NCBI GenBank assembly: GCA_013076295.1
Contig: RQOL01000861.1
Coordinates: 3,782,001-3,846,000 of the forward strand
Reading direction: 5' to 3'
DNA: 64,000 nt
DNA from: Sanderia malayensis
Lineage: Eukaryota; Cnidaria; Scyphozoa; Semaeostomeae; Pelagiidae
Part shown: positions 51,154 through 61,496 of the stretch, one piece after another
How the letters are laid out: every line of letters starts with the position of its first letter
Numbering within the stretch: position 1 is the stretch's first letter
The notes under the pieces: generated by a model
The model's input: only the letters and a program-made list of their open reading frames with translations
Told to the model about the DNA's origin: nothing
The model's database searches: none
Translations under genes and position numbers: made by a program

Positions 51154-52608
51154 ATGATCACGGTTTTCCAGCGTAAATCTCGAATTGTGATTGCTATATT
51201 CATCGGCATTTTCATCTGCATATTCTATCAAATCCTGCTCGCTTGGCGAGATGAAGATAACTTACTGGACTTCACGAATGGTCGCGCACTGGACATGCAA
51301 GTAGCACAGGATTGTAGCAGGGAGTTTCTGTACAAAGAGAGACCCAGAGATTGCGGCAAGGGCAGGCCGCTGGTACTGGCTCTCATATCGTCTTTACCCA
51401 ATCGATTGTCACATCGGAGCATGCTGAGAAAGTTACTGGCTCCAGAGGTAACCAGCCATGAGTATTTTGAAGGGTCTCTTTGGAAAGTCGTGTTCGTGGT
51501 AGCAAGAACAAATAATCTACACTTGGAGTTGAAAGTAAAGAGGGAAATCAATATTTATCGTGATGTTGTGTGGAGCAGGTAGGAACGAGTCATTTTCACG
51601 AATGTATGAACCCTATTTTGTGCAGCGAGAGATTTAATTAATGCTCAGCCCGCAAGAGTGCCAAGAGTTTCGTTTCGTTAGATTTACTTTCCCGCCAAAA
51701 TATCGCTACTGCTTTACAGTGACTTAAGGCCACAGATTCTGTTTTACTTCGTATTCTAGGTTTAGGGAGGATAGGTCAACACAGCTATATAAAACATTGG
51801 TCGCATTTTCGTGGGCCTACTGTCACTGTAAACCGAAGTATATTGTAAAAACAAATGAGGATTCTTTTCTGAATGTCAAAATACTCGTCAACTGGTTGCT
51901 GATCAACCATACAGGCGATGTGAGAAGCACGCGTTTCTATGTTACAGGTATATACGATTATAATTGTTTTTTGACGCACTATAATCTTCTTCAATCCTGT
52001 TTGGATTGCATTTTATCCATTTTGCTTATCGTCATGAGCCAAGAGTACACAACCTGTAATTCAAGTCAGATGTTAGTTCCATACAGTTGCTTGTAGTATG
52101 GTATTAAGTATTATTCGTTAATCTTGAGCGATATAGTGCATTAGTTCCTCTATTTTTGTGTCCTCCAGGTTTTCAATCGAGAGAATACCACATTCCAGGG
52201 AAGGATGAATTTGAACAACCGCATCGTTTCTACAATGGAGATCTTGCTCACGAAGAAAGGGAACAGCTCCAGGTTGCAATAAATCCAGGATACCTAATTT
52301 CATTTGACGTTCTACTCGACATAATCCATCTAATGCCGAAATATCGAGCATTTGCACTCAGCACGGATGCCTATGTTGACTTTGTGATCAAGAAAACAGG
52401 CATTCACAAAGTAAACAACGAAGGGTTTCTTGCGCAAACACAAACAAACTTACTTCGCATCTGTGATTATCGACGGATATTTGTTAGCTTTAACGTTTTG
52501 GGTGAAGATTTGCCGAAAATGTTTGAGGAATCGAGCAGATCGGAATTTGAATGCTCACCAAAAATTACGTTATTTCGTAAACGGAATGAATCTAAAACAG
52601 ATGATTGA
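51154..52608 (+). CDS. GT31 (beta-1,3-galactosyltransferase-like) type II membrane protein, copy B
   Basis: Exons 51154-51578, 51760-51947 and 52169-52608 (TGA), 350 residues, the same exon lengths as copy A. Differences are few (for example SREF for TREF, GKGRPL for GNGKPL, REQLQVAINPGYL for KGQLQVAINPGCL). The membrane anchor, the NED replacement of DxD and the STDAYVDFV end are shared. The second intron starts with a normal GTATAT. The near-identity contrasts with the diverged SOCS neighbours. Whether either copy is catalytically active is unknown. Confidence 0.72.
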
Positions 52609-53060
52609 TAAGTCTTTATGTAGCTTTGCACGGTGGTACTGCTGGTGCAAATATTAATAGCGTATCAACGAGAGCTACTGTCAATGGAAAGTCTTAAGGT
52701 AGCACGTCTCTGCTGCACAAGACTAGACTTGCCAGATAGGACAAAACAATGGGACAGATCTATGATTTCCTCAGTTTTGAAAAAATTATGTTTCAAGGGA
52801 TGAATACGAGGCGCAACATGAAGTGGAGGCTGTCGGAATCTTGCAACGTAAAACTTGTGGTGAAGTGAAAATTAAGTTCCAGTCCAGTTTCAATAGAGCC
52901 TTACAACTGAAGCTATATACTTTCAATTGAATATGATACGAAGAGCATTTTGAATCCTAAAAAAACTTGCAATACCTTGTTTTGCAAAGCTTTTTCTCCA
53001 CACCTGCTAGTTTAGGAAAGTGTTTTTATTACAATGTGGAATTTGGCACAGCAAAGTTTG

Positions 53061-53921
53061 CATGTTTGGTTATGTTCAACAGTGAGGATGTACATATGAC
53101 TCAACTTAAAAAGCCAATTAGACTATTTGTTTTTTAAACAAATATTATACTACAATCAGCGCCGAAAGACATATGTAAGGTGTTTCTTGTTAATTCGAGG
53201 TTTTCGAAATCGTGTGCCCTGTGCGTTATACCATGTTTTTGCTTTTAGCTGTCCAATATATATATATATATGTTTTCTCGTGTAATATATTATAGAGAGA
53301 GTAAAATATAAGATCGATTCTCTCCGAGTTTCGTGCTAGAGCTCTTGTTAGGCAGACTGCAAAACACAGTATGTATAAATGTAGTCCTTTTATAGTCTAT
53401 CTGAGAAGAGTGCTCCAGAAAGAGAAACCCAGAGTCACAGAGAATCGGTTTTTGCTTTTTTTGTGCTTCTTTCTCTTTGCTTCGTGCATCGACCATTGTA
53501 TGTTGGAAAGACAGAAGACTTTCCTTACAGAAGCTTCGATGCGCTCAGCAGATGCAATTACAAATCTATTAGGGTAAGGATGGAAAATGCAACTGAAACC
53601 ACTCTGGGAATCACTCTATGCAGAGCCATATGCATTGTATATAATGCACGTTAAGGGTATTATCTGTAAACGGCGTGTTTATTGTGGATAGTTGCGGAAA
53701 GCCGTGTATCACCATGTGTATAAGTTTGTGCTAGTGTATACATACTATCCTCTAGAGCATCCCTCGTTATGACATAGCATAGTATAGTTTCTCTCTAGAG
53801 CATCCCTCGTTGTGACTTGCCATTCTATCTATGCAACTTATCAAAGCAATATCATTAACATTATCATAATGTTCGTTGCTTTCAGGACACATTAGCTTAC
53901 AGTGATTAGTTCATTATTGAA
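53061..53921. other. Intergenic region right of the duplication
   Basis: Contains a (TA)n run near 53260-53275 and two direct copies of CTCTAGAGCATCCCTCGTT about 60 bp apart (near 53750-53810). No convincing gene. Confidence 0.5.
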
Positions 53922-54105
53922 ATGGTCTTCAAAGGTAAGCATAAGTTCGTCATGTTCGTGGCTTGTTGTTTTGACTTTACTTGAGTATACTTCTAACTGT
54001 TTATGTAGGTGACTATTTGTTACTATTTCAGTGCTTGCGTCCACACCTGGACCCTTCAATTGCTGCCATTGCTGTGAATTTTTTTCAGGTCCACTTTTCT
54101 GCTAG
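53922..54105 (+). CDS. Possible two-exon 28-residue cysteine-rich peptide (speculative)
   Basis: ATGGTCTTCAAAG precedes a good donor (GTAAGC, 53935). After a 97-bp gap, TTACTATTTCAG at 54031 opens a phase-compatible frame ending in TAG at 54105. The product would contain FNCCHCCEFF and end in LFC. There is no signal peptide and no known family. Only the splice geometry supports it. Confidence 0.15.
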
Positions 54106-54260
54106 AGTATCTGATATGTATTGAATGTTTAGGTAACATATACAAGCGCAGTTAGGAGACTCTCTCGATATTTTATTTTTTATAATATTTGAATTTCGCT
54201 AAACAAATAAACGAAGCCAATGTAATAACAAAACAACGACAATTTTTAAGTCAACGACCG

Positions 54261-55400
54261 TTATTGATTATTACCACAAAAAAGTCGTCTGAACCAATTT
54301 GGTTTCTGTCTTTGTCGCAAAATTTCGATGATTTCTTTAAGCTTGACGATTTCATTTTCTTGCAACTGATTCTTCAAATCGAGTTTGGCTTTGGAATCCA
54401 CAAGAGAAGCCTGCTGTTCACCACGAGCTGTATTCTGCGCTTCCACAAGCTTCAACTCTTTGCTTATAAACTCAAGCTGAAATTGCAAGCGAACTACAAG
54501 TTCCTGCATCTCTTCTTTCTCTCTTTCAAGATGTGAAACCTCTTCAGATAGCTTTGCATGCTCATGCTTTAATGACATGCTCTCTTCTTTAATACTTTGC
54601 ATTCCTTCGTTTGTGCATATACGCTCAAGCTGCATGAACTCTACGACATCTTCCAACTCTTTGTTTTTTTCGTTCAAGATCTGCTGCTCTTCCGTCAGGT
54701 CTTTGAACCTATCGCTCAACGAAGTGACAGAGGCAGCAAACTCTACGAACTCTTGAAACTTGTCATCATCAACCTGAGCATCTTTGCTCTTCTTTTTCAG
54801 CAAAGCTTTGACAATTTCTTTGACGTCATCATCATTTTTCGTTATGATGGTCAGTTGATTGTTTACATCTTTGAGCTGAGCCAGTTGCTTGGCATCTTGT
54901 GCTTCAAGCTGGCTTTTCAACTTTCCTATTTTACTTTGCAGTGATTCTATTAACTTCAATTTTCTCTGATCTTCTTTGAAATTTTTCTCACTCCCAGAAG
55001 AATACTCCTTCACAACTTTCTTCAATTCTTCTTTCTCTTGAACAAGCTTTTTAACCCAAACTGTCTTGGATTGATCTTCATATCTTGTTATTTCATCCAA
55101 CTGTTGCTTATCTAAAAAGATGAAAAAACTAATTAAAATAACAATGAACTAGAAGTTTTTTTAGCTGTGAATTGATACTGACGTATAGTATGGTAGCGTT
55201 TAAAAAATTATCATGATGGCCATCAACTCACACTTGTGAATGACATCTTCAAGATCGACTATTGTCGCTTCTAGCTCTTTAATTTTCTTATTTTCGCAAT
55301 GTTCGCCATTACGAACAAATGAATCACTCGCATCGATGGTTACGCCACTGTCGAAACTCGACAGGTCTTCAATGCATGTCATTGATAGCTTGGTATCCAT
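54261..55400 (-). CDS. Coiled-coil protein of unknown function
   Basis: Two exons, 55232-55400 and 54261-55111 (TAA), 339 residues. The start MDTKLSMTC (ATG 55400) is chosen as the ATG after which the acidic N-terminal region begins. Residues about 40-325 are almost entirely heptad-rich coiled coil with Lys/Glu/Gln (for example KKIKELEATIVDLEDVIHK, LEREKEEMQELVVRLQFQLE). The short non-helical tail is PNWFRRLFCGNNQ, with aromatic and basic residues that could contact membrane or a partner. I do not recognise the family. An AATAAA on the minus strand lies at 54172-54177. Confidence 0.8.
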
Positions 55401-56103
55401 TTTGAAGAACTTGCGAATCAATTAAAATTCAACTCTAGTATTCAGTAAGAATCGCAAATGATTAGTTTGGGCGTATTTATTGCCGATACGTCGAAATATG
55501 ATTGTTACGTCATTTTGATTAGCTAATTACGTGACGTAACGATCCAAGCAAGTTTGATTAGAAATTTGTCCACCAATTTATGCGAAGACCTTCTTCTTCA
55601 AAATTTAAACATTATTTAAAGATTGAAGTCCCATGAGCCATTATACAAGTCATCCCACCTCAGCTTCCACCTTCTCTGCATCTATCTTCCTCTTCATCTT
55701 TGTCACAGTGTTTCTTCTTTCATCCAACATTTGCTCTAACCCACTCAATCTCGTTTCCCTGCATCTCTCGCAAGCTCACATTTCTCGTATCAGTTTTAGT
55801 CTTCAAAAATTAATTTAATAGATTATTTTTGCGTTTTTCTTCATTAGGTATTGGTGCATAGCTATTCTGATAATTCTGATAATGATACGACCATATTCGC
55901 TTCTTCCTGAGGTTGTAAGAGGAGTGGGCTGGTTCAGGTTTTGCTGATATGACCTGCACCTATTGTCTTAAACTGTTATCTGCAGCGATGTATTATAAAC
56001 CGCGAAGCCTCGTTCCCAATCTGCCACATTGATCATTTGTTCGACTTGGCATCATTGGCTGGCTTCGTTGATGCCTTCTTTTCTGTTGTGCAAGCTCGAC
56101 AGT
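55401..56103. other. Divergent promoter region between coiled-coil gene and ALDH6A1
   Basis: 703 bp with no firm gene. TGATTACGTCA/TTACGTGACG elements near 55507-55540 resemble CRE-type sites. A 46-codon charged frame on the minus strand (about 55640-55790) is probably chance. Confidence 0.4.
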
Positions 56104-59100
56104 ATGGCGTCCAATTCTCTTTTGCAAATGTGCAAAAGCTTTGCACCACATTTGAGCAAGGTGAATAAAACAATACTCGAGTGTGCTAGCTAGGTTTTAT
56201 TGCAAGGGCAATTTAACTTTGCCATCTCTGTCGGGACATATTATATTTTATACGTTTACTCTGCCACGCAGTGTCTTTAACTTAGGCCACACGATGCCAC
56301 ATGGATTTTTGTAAACTCGATGATGAATTAGCTGAGATAAAAATTTTAAAATGTTTATTTTAGGCTGCAAGACCTTCGTACGGTGTAAGATGTTACAGTG
56401 CCGGTGGATCTGCAGTAAGTTTATCCCACAATCGACAATTTAAATTTTCTTTTTCGTCGTTGTTATCATATCAAGTTTTGACTGACCGTCCCGCCGTGGC
56501 TACATTTTCTTGTGGTCGCTGGGGCATCTTTGCGACATGAACGATATCGATTACATCTACCGCTACGTTACCCTACTCGCATGACAGTTGATTTGCAACT
56601 CTCTTGTACATTACATTGCTCATTGCAGTATTAATTTCATGTCAATAATAATTTCAATTTCTACCAATTTCATAATGTCAATAATAATGTGCTTCTTTGA
56701 TTTTCAGCCTGCTACCAAGTTGTTCATTGGTGGAAAATTCATTGAGTCGAAGACAAATGAATACATCCCACTTTATAATCCAGTGAGTATCCTACTGTTT
56801 GACAAAATTTTTTGCCATTTCCAGCCAACATTTGTTAACCATGTGTCTAAGTGTTTGCTCTTGCCAAATTTTGAATAAAAGTTTTCAGCTCTTCCGTCAC
56901 AAAACGTGCAAATAGTTTCGTGGAAAATGTACTGCTTTAGTTTAAAATTGGCACCTCTTTTGATCTAAGACATGTGGCTGTTTCAGGCAGCAATAATGTT
57001 TTATTTCTTGGCGAAGCTAGAAGTTATTTCCAGTTCCGTAAAATCCAATTTTATGTAACGTTGTTTATTAAATTAGTTGTTTATCTTATCAGGCAAACAA
57101 TGAAGTAATTGGACAAGTCCCAAAAGCAACGCAAGAAGAAATGCAGGCAGCCACTGATGCTGCCCAACAAGCATTTCCATCATGGTCCAACATGTCAGTT
57201 ATTGCTCGTCAGCAAGTCATGTTCAAGCTCCAACATCTCATCAAGGAAAACATGGTATTTTTGAGTAACAGAAGCATTTACTTTGTGTTATTTATTTTCA
57301 AAAGACTGCATGGTATTTTTGTTTGTTTGCTGGTGTATCATGCTCTGTTTTCTTTTGTTTTCAGGGAAGACTCGCAGCAAATATTACCTTGGAGCAGGGA
57401 AAAACTTTGGCTGATGCAGAGGGAGATGTTCTTAGGGGACTGCGTAAGTTTTGCCTTTTCAATTTCTTACCCCAACTGCTCACTATCCACCATAGAATGC
57501 ATATTGTTGCTTTGTTTGTTTATTGCACTTTAAGTCATAGGGGGTAATTCTAGCTTATATTTTCCATATGCAGAGGTGACAGAGCATGCATGCTCAATTA
57601 CATCACTTCAACTTGGAGAAACAATGGCAGGAATCAGTAAAGATATGGACACACATTCATACAGAGTTCCTCTTGGTGTCTGTGCAGGAGTTACACCGTT
57701 AGTAAACTGTTGATTTCTCTTTTATAACTCAGAACATCTCTCTTGTTGGATGCTTTAAATCATGCTGCATCTCTTGTTTATTAGTTGTATTATTTCTGCC
57801 CAATAGAAATGCAAAACAATTTCCCTCAACATGAACTCAACTCTTCACATCATAAACTAACTTCCAACGTTTTTCACTTGTCCAGTGATAAGAGATGTAT
57901 GTCTCAAAATTCAATTTTTATTGCATTCTTTGCTTTCAGATTTAATTTCCCAGCAATGATACCATTATGGGTAAGTCTGTTTGCTTATTTTTGATGCCTC
58001 GCTGTTTCAGCCTCAGATGCTAACCAGTCAAAGTGCTATTACACTAGCATGTGTTGAATATGTAGTAGTTTACATCACGAGAATTGAGTTGGAAGATATC
58101 TCTTAGTATTCCTGTCTTCATTCATTGTAAGCTTGCATGTTATGGTTTTTCTGGTGTGATTCATACATGATTGAATAAAATTTGTTGTTTCAGATGTTTC
58201 CACTTGCTTTGGTCAGTGGTAATACTTTTGTATTGAAGCCATCAGAACAAGATCCTGGTGCAGCAATGATGCTGGTACAACTTGCTCAAGATGCTGGTGT
58301 ACCAGATGGGGTTCTTAATGTCATTCATGGAGCAAAGGAATGTAAGTTGACCTTATTGCATCATTTATTTACTCTTTTGTTAATTAAGCTACACATTGTA
58401 TCAGATTTATTTATGACTGAATGCCTGATTTTATTGTTGCAGCTGTTGACTTTATTTGTGACAACCCAATCATAAAAGCCATCTCATTTGTTGGATCAGA
58501 CTTTGTGGTATTTATATCCTCTTTTTACTGTTATTCCATGTTTACTATTCTCGAATATACATTTGCTTATGCTAAAAATACTAAATGTTTGTTATCAAGG
58601 CAACTAATAATATAATTTTGCCACAGGGTCAATATATCTATGAGCGAGGCTCCCGCAATGGAAAGCGAGTCCAATCAAACATGGTAAGACTTTATTTTTA
58701 CATCAATATTTACTTTTGTGTAATATGTTGTTCATTCCTCTTTAATCACTGCTTGGAGGCTACAACTTTACCAATGTGCATTTGTCTGTAGAGTTTGTTT
58801 ATTCTGCTTCTTCTACTCCCTATCCCCCATATTCTTCATATTTTAATACCTCTCCTTTCCTTCCAGCTCTCTATATACATGTGTATATGTATTATTTTGC
58901 TTTGTACTTTTGGTACCCAAACATTTTTTTGCATGTTTTCAGGGAGCTAAAAACCATGGTGTTGTGATGCCTGATGCAAACAAAGAAATGACATTGAACC
59001 AGGTATTTGAATCATAATGTTCTCTTAATCTTATGTACACTTTTTTAAAACCAATAATATAGCTTCTTTTAATAGTCCATCCTATGACCATATTTATAAT

Positions 59101-60716
59101 TCTTTGTGTCAGCTTGTTGGTGCTGCCTTTGGAGCTGCAGGACAAAGATGCATGGCATTGTCAACAGCTGTTTTTGTTGGAGGAGCACAGGATTGGATCC
59201 CTGAACTTGTAGAAAGAGCCAAGAAACTTAATGTCAATGCTGGTGTGGTTTCACCCTTAAATTCATTTAACCCATCAAACTTAACCTCTTTTGTTGTTTT
59301 AATTGTTTAATTGTTTAACCTCTCACTTATGTTTTTGCTACATCATAGTGAAAATAAGGTGGAGGTTAAGCCTGTATATTTGTAATGTTTTATTAGTTGT
59401 TTTAATTGTTTTCTTTTCGTTTTGTAGGTGATCAACCTGGTGCAGATGTTGGGCCTTTGATTTCACCTGCAGCCAAACAAAGAGTTGAGGATCTTATTCA
59501 AAGTGCCATTGATGAAGGAGCTTCGGTAATTTTTTCGAGTTTTTCTTGTTTACTGTTTATTTTTTTAATTGTTTTGTGCAATTGTTTTATTTTATTTTGG
59601 CAATATGCATATAGATGTTAGAGTATATATTTCATTGATTACTTGACTTTGACTCATGTTGTAGGTTGACCTTGATGGACGAAATGTTAATGTTCCTGGA
59701 TACAAAAATGGAAATTTTGTGGGACCAACTATCATTAGTGGAGTAAAGGTAATAACTACTTTAATACTTGAATAATTTGTCAGTTCAATACCGCTGATAC
59801 CTCTAAACTAGCATTCTAATTTCCTTTTATCTACAATGGTTAATAGGTCTTTGGCAATGTCAATTTTTATTAATTGGTCACCCTTTACATGTTGTATGTA
59901 TTAACATTAGTACAAATTATATTCTTCTATTCCAGCCTCACATGAAATGCTATACTGAAGAAATATTTGGACCAGTGCTTGTTATTTTGGATACAGATTC
60001 CTTGGAGGGCGTGAGTACCTTAATTTTTTATTATTGAATTCTGTAATTATCTGGAAGAGCGCTGTGGTACTGGTTAACCTTTAGACCTTTCAGGAGGGTT
60101 TTTAATATATCATTTTTAAAACTAAGCACAAAATAACTTTTCATTTAGGCAATTGATGTTGTCAATAAGAATCCTTATGGAAATGGAACAGCAATCTTTA
60201 CATCTTCTGGAGCAGTTGCAAGACGTTACCAACACGAGGTGGATTGTGGACAGGTATTATTTTTTGAATTGATATATTTTGTAGATTAATATCCTTTCCT
60301 CTTTTAACAATGTAATTTTTTTCTCAAGTTAATTGATGGAGCTGAGTTAGATAGACAGATGAAATTTTTATTATTTAATTCCTTTCTTATCTTGTTTTTA
60401 TTGTTAATTCCGTTGCTTTTATTTTAGGTTGGAATAAATGTCCCAATTCCTGTACCATTGCCAATGTTTTCCTTCACTGGGTCGCGTGGTTCATTCAGGG
60501 GCGATATGAACTTCTATGGAAAAGCTGTAAGTATACTAAATATTAGATATAATCTCTTTTTTATCTGATCCATCAATGTAATAGATTACTATTCTAAATA
60601 ATGAATCATTTATGCAGGGAATTAATTTCTATACACAACTGAAAACCGTAACAAGTTTATGGCGAATGGAAGATACAGAGAGCCGAAAAGCAGAGGTTTC
60701 ATTTCCAAAATTATGA
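56104..60716 (+). CDS. ALDH6A1: Methylmalonate-semialdehyde dehydrogenase (acylating), mitochondrial
   Basis: CoA-dependent aldehyde dehydrogenase of valine and thymine catabolism. Eighteen exons: 56104-56160, 56364-56414, 56708-56782, 57093-57254, 57365-57443, 57574-57697, 57940-57970, 58194-58341, 58443-58507, 58627-58683, 58943-59002, 59113-59242, 59428-59525, 59665-59748, 59936-60010, 60149-60253, 60428-60526 and 60618-60716 (TGA). They total 532 residues, against 535 in human. The first two exons give a basic, serine-rich mitochondrial presequence. [12 protein letters not shown] opens the mature domain. Visible motifs include [44 protein letters not shown] with catalytic Cys316, EEIFGPVL and [19 protein letters not shown]. 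All phases agree. Confidence 0.97.
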
Positions 60717-60918
60717 TGAATGCGTGAGAAACTCTTTATATTTCTTTTACACAATTTGACTTTCATACTAATAATAATAATAATTAAAAGAACTACATGG
60801 CTCGTTTTAAATCTGTCATTTTATGTATAATGATAAAAAGGTAGCTAAGGTACATGTAATACACTATATTGGAATGAAAGTTTTGAATACAGTACAATTT
60901 ATGAATGTGAAACAAAAA

Positions 60919-61290
60919 GAAATCCCTTGGGAATAGGTATTCCCAAGGGATTTCTTTTCTCAAAAATTCTGAATCCCATGGGAATAGAGCTATTCCCAAG
61001 GGATTTAATTTCTAATTCCCAAGGCAATAATTATTCCCAAGGGATTTAATTTCTCAAAAATTATGAATCCCATGGGAGTAGAGCTATTCCCAAGGGATTT
61101 AATTTCTAATTCCCAAGGGAATTACTATTCCCAAGGGATTAAATTTCTCAAAAATTATGAATCCCATGGGAATAGTTATTCCCAAGGGATTTGATTTACA
61201 ATCCCCAAGGGAATAATTATTCCCAAGGGATTTAATCTCCCAAAATTATGAATCCCATGGGAATAGTTATTCCCTTGGGGATTGAAAATT
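60919..61290. repeat. Palindrome-rich tandem repeat (about 94-bp unit, four copies)
   Basis: The phrase CAAAAATTATGAATCCCATG recurs at 60961 (variant), 61055, 61149 and 61241. Each unit holds several short palindromes built on TTCCCAAGGGA or CCCATGGG. At the left end an 18-base arm (AGAAATCCCTTGGGAATA, 60919-60936) pairs perfectly with 60939-60956 across GG. Degraded copies continue to about 61375. Confidence 0.9.
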
Positions 61291-61496
61291 GACTCCAATG
61301 GGAATATTTATTCCCTTGGGAATTATAAATTTATCATGAGACCTCTACTTATTCCCAAGAGAATTAAAAAGAAAGTTTAATCCCTTGATAACTGCATAAA
61401 GTAACTCACCAAGGAATGCAAGAATTAAAATATAAATTAGTTTACATGGTGAAAGAAAAGTAAGTACAGTTATTGTTTATTAAAACACTATGATAC

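Larger units (their letters stand above)
46178..53060 (+). repeat. Segmental duplication, unit B (SOCS-like + GT31-like, enlarged by insertions)
   Basis: Second copy of the unit. It is about 2.2 kb longer than unit A because of the extra block at 46330-47780 and two terminal-inverted-repeat insertions (49255-49689 and 49798-50195). The homology ends near GCACAGCAAAGTTTGCAT at about 53060. Confidence 0.85.

Noticed and set aside
55633..55818. Charged 46-codon minus-strand frame and a plus-strand hydrophobic frame
   Set aside because: No splice support, and they lie in a divergent promoter region. The two frames are mirror images of one purine/pyrimidine-biased stretch.
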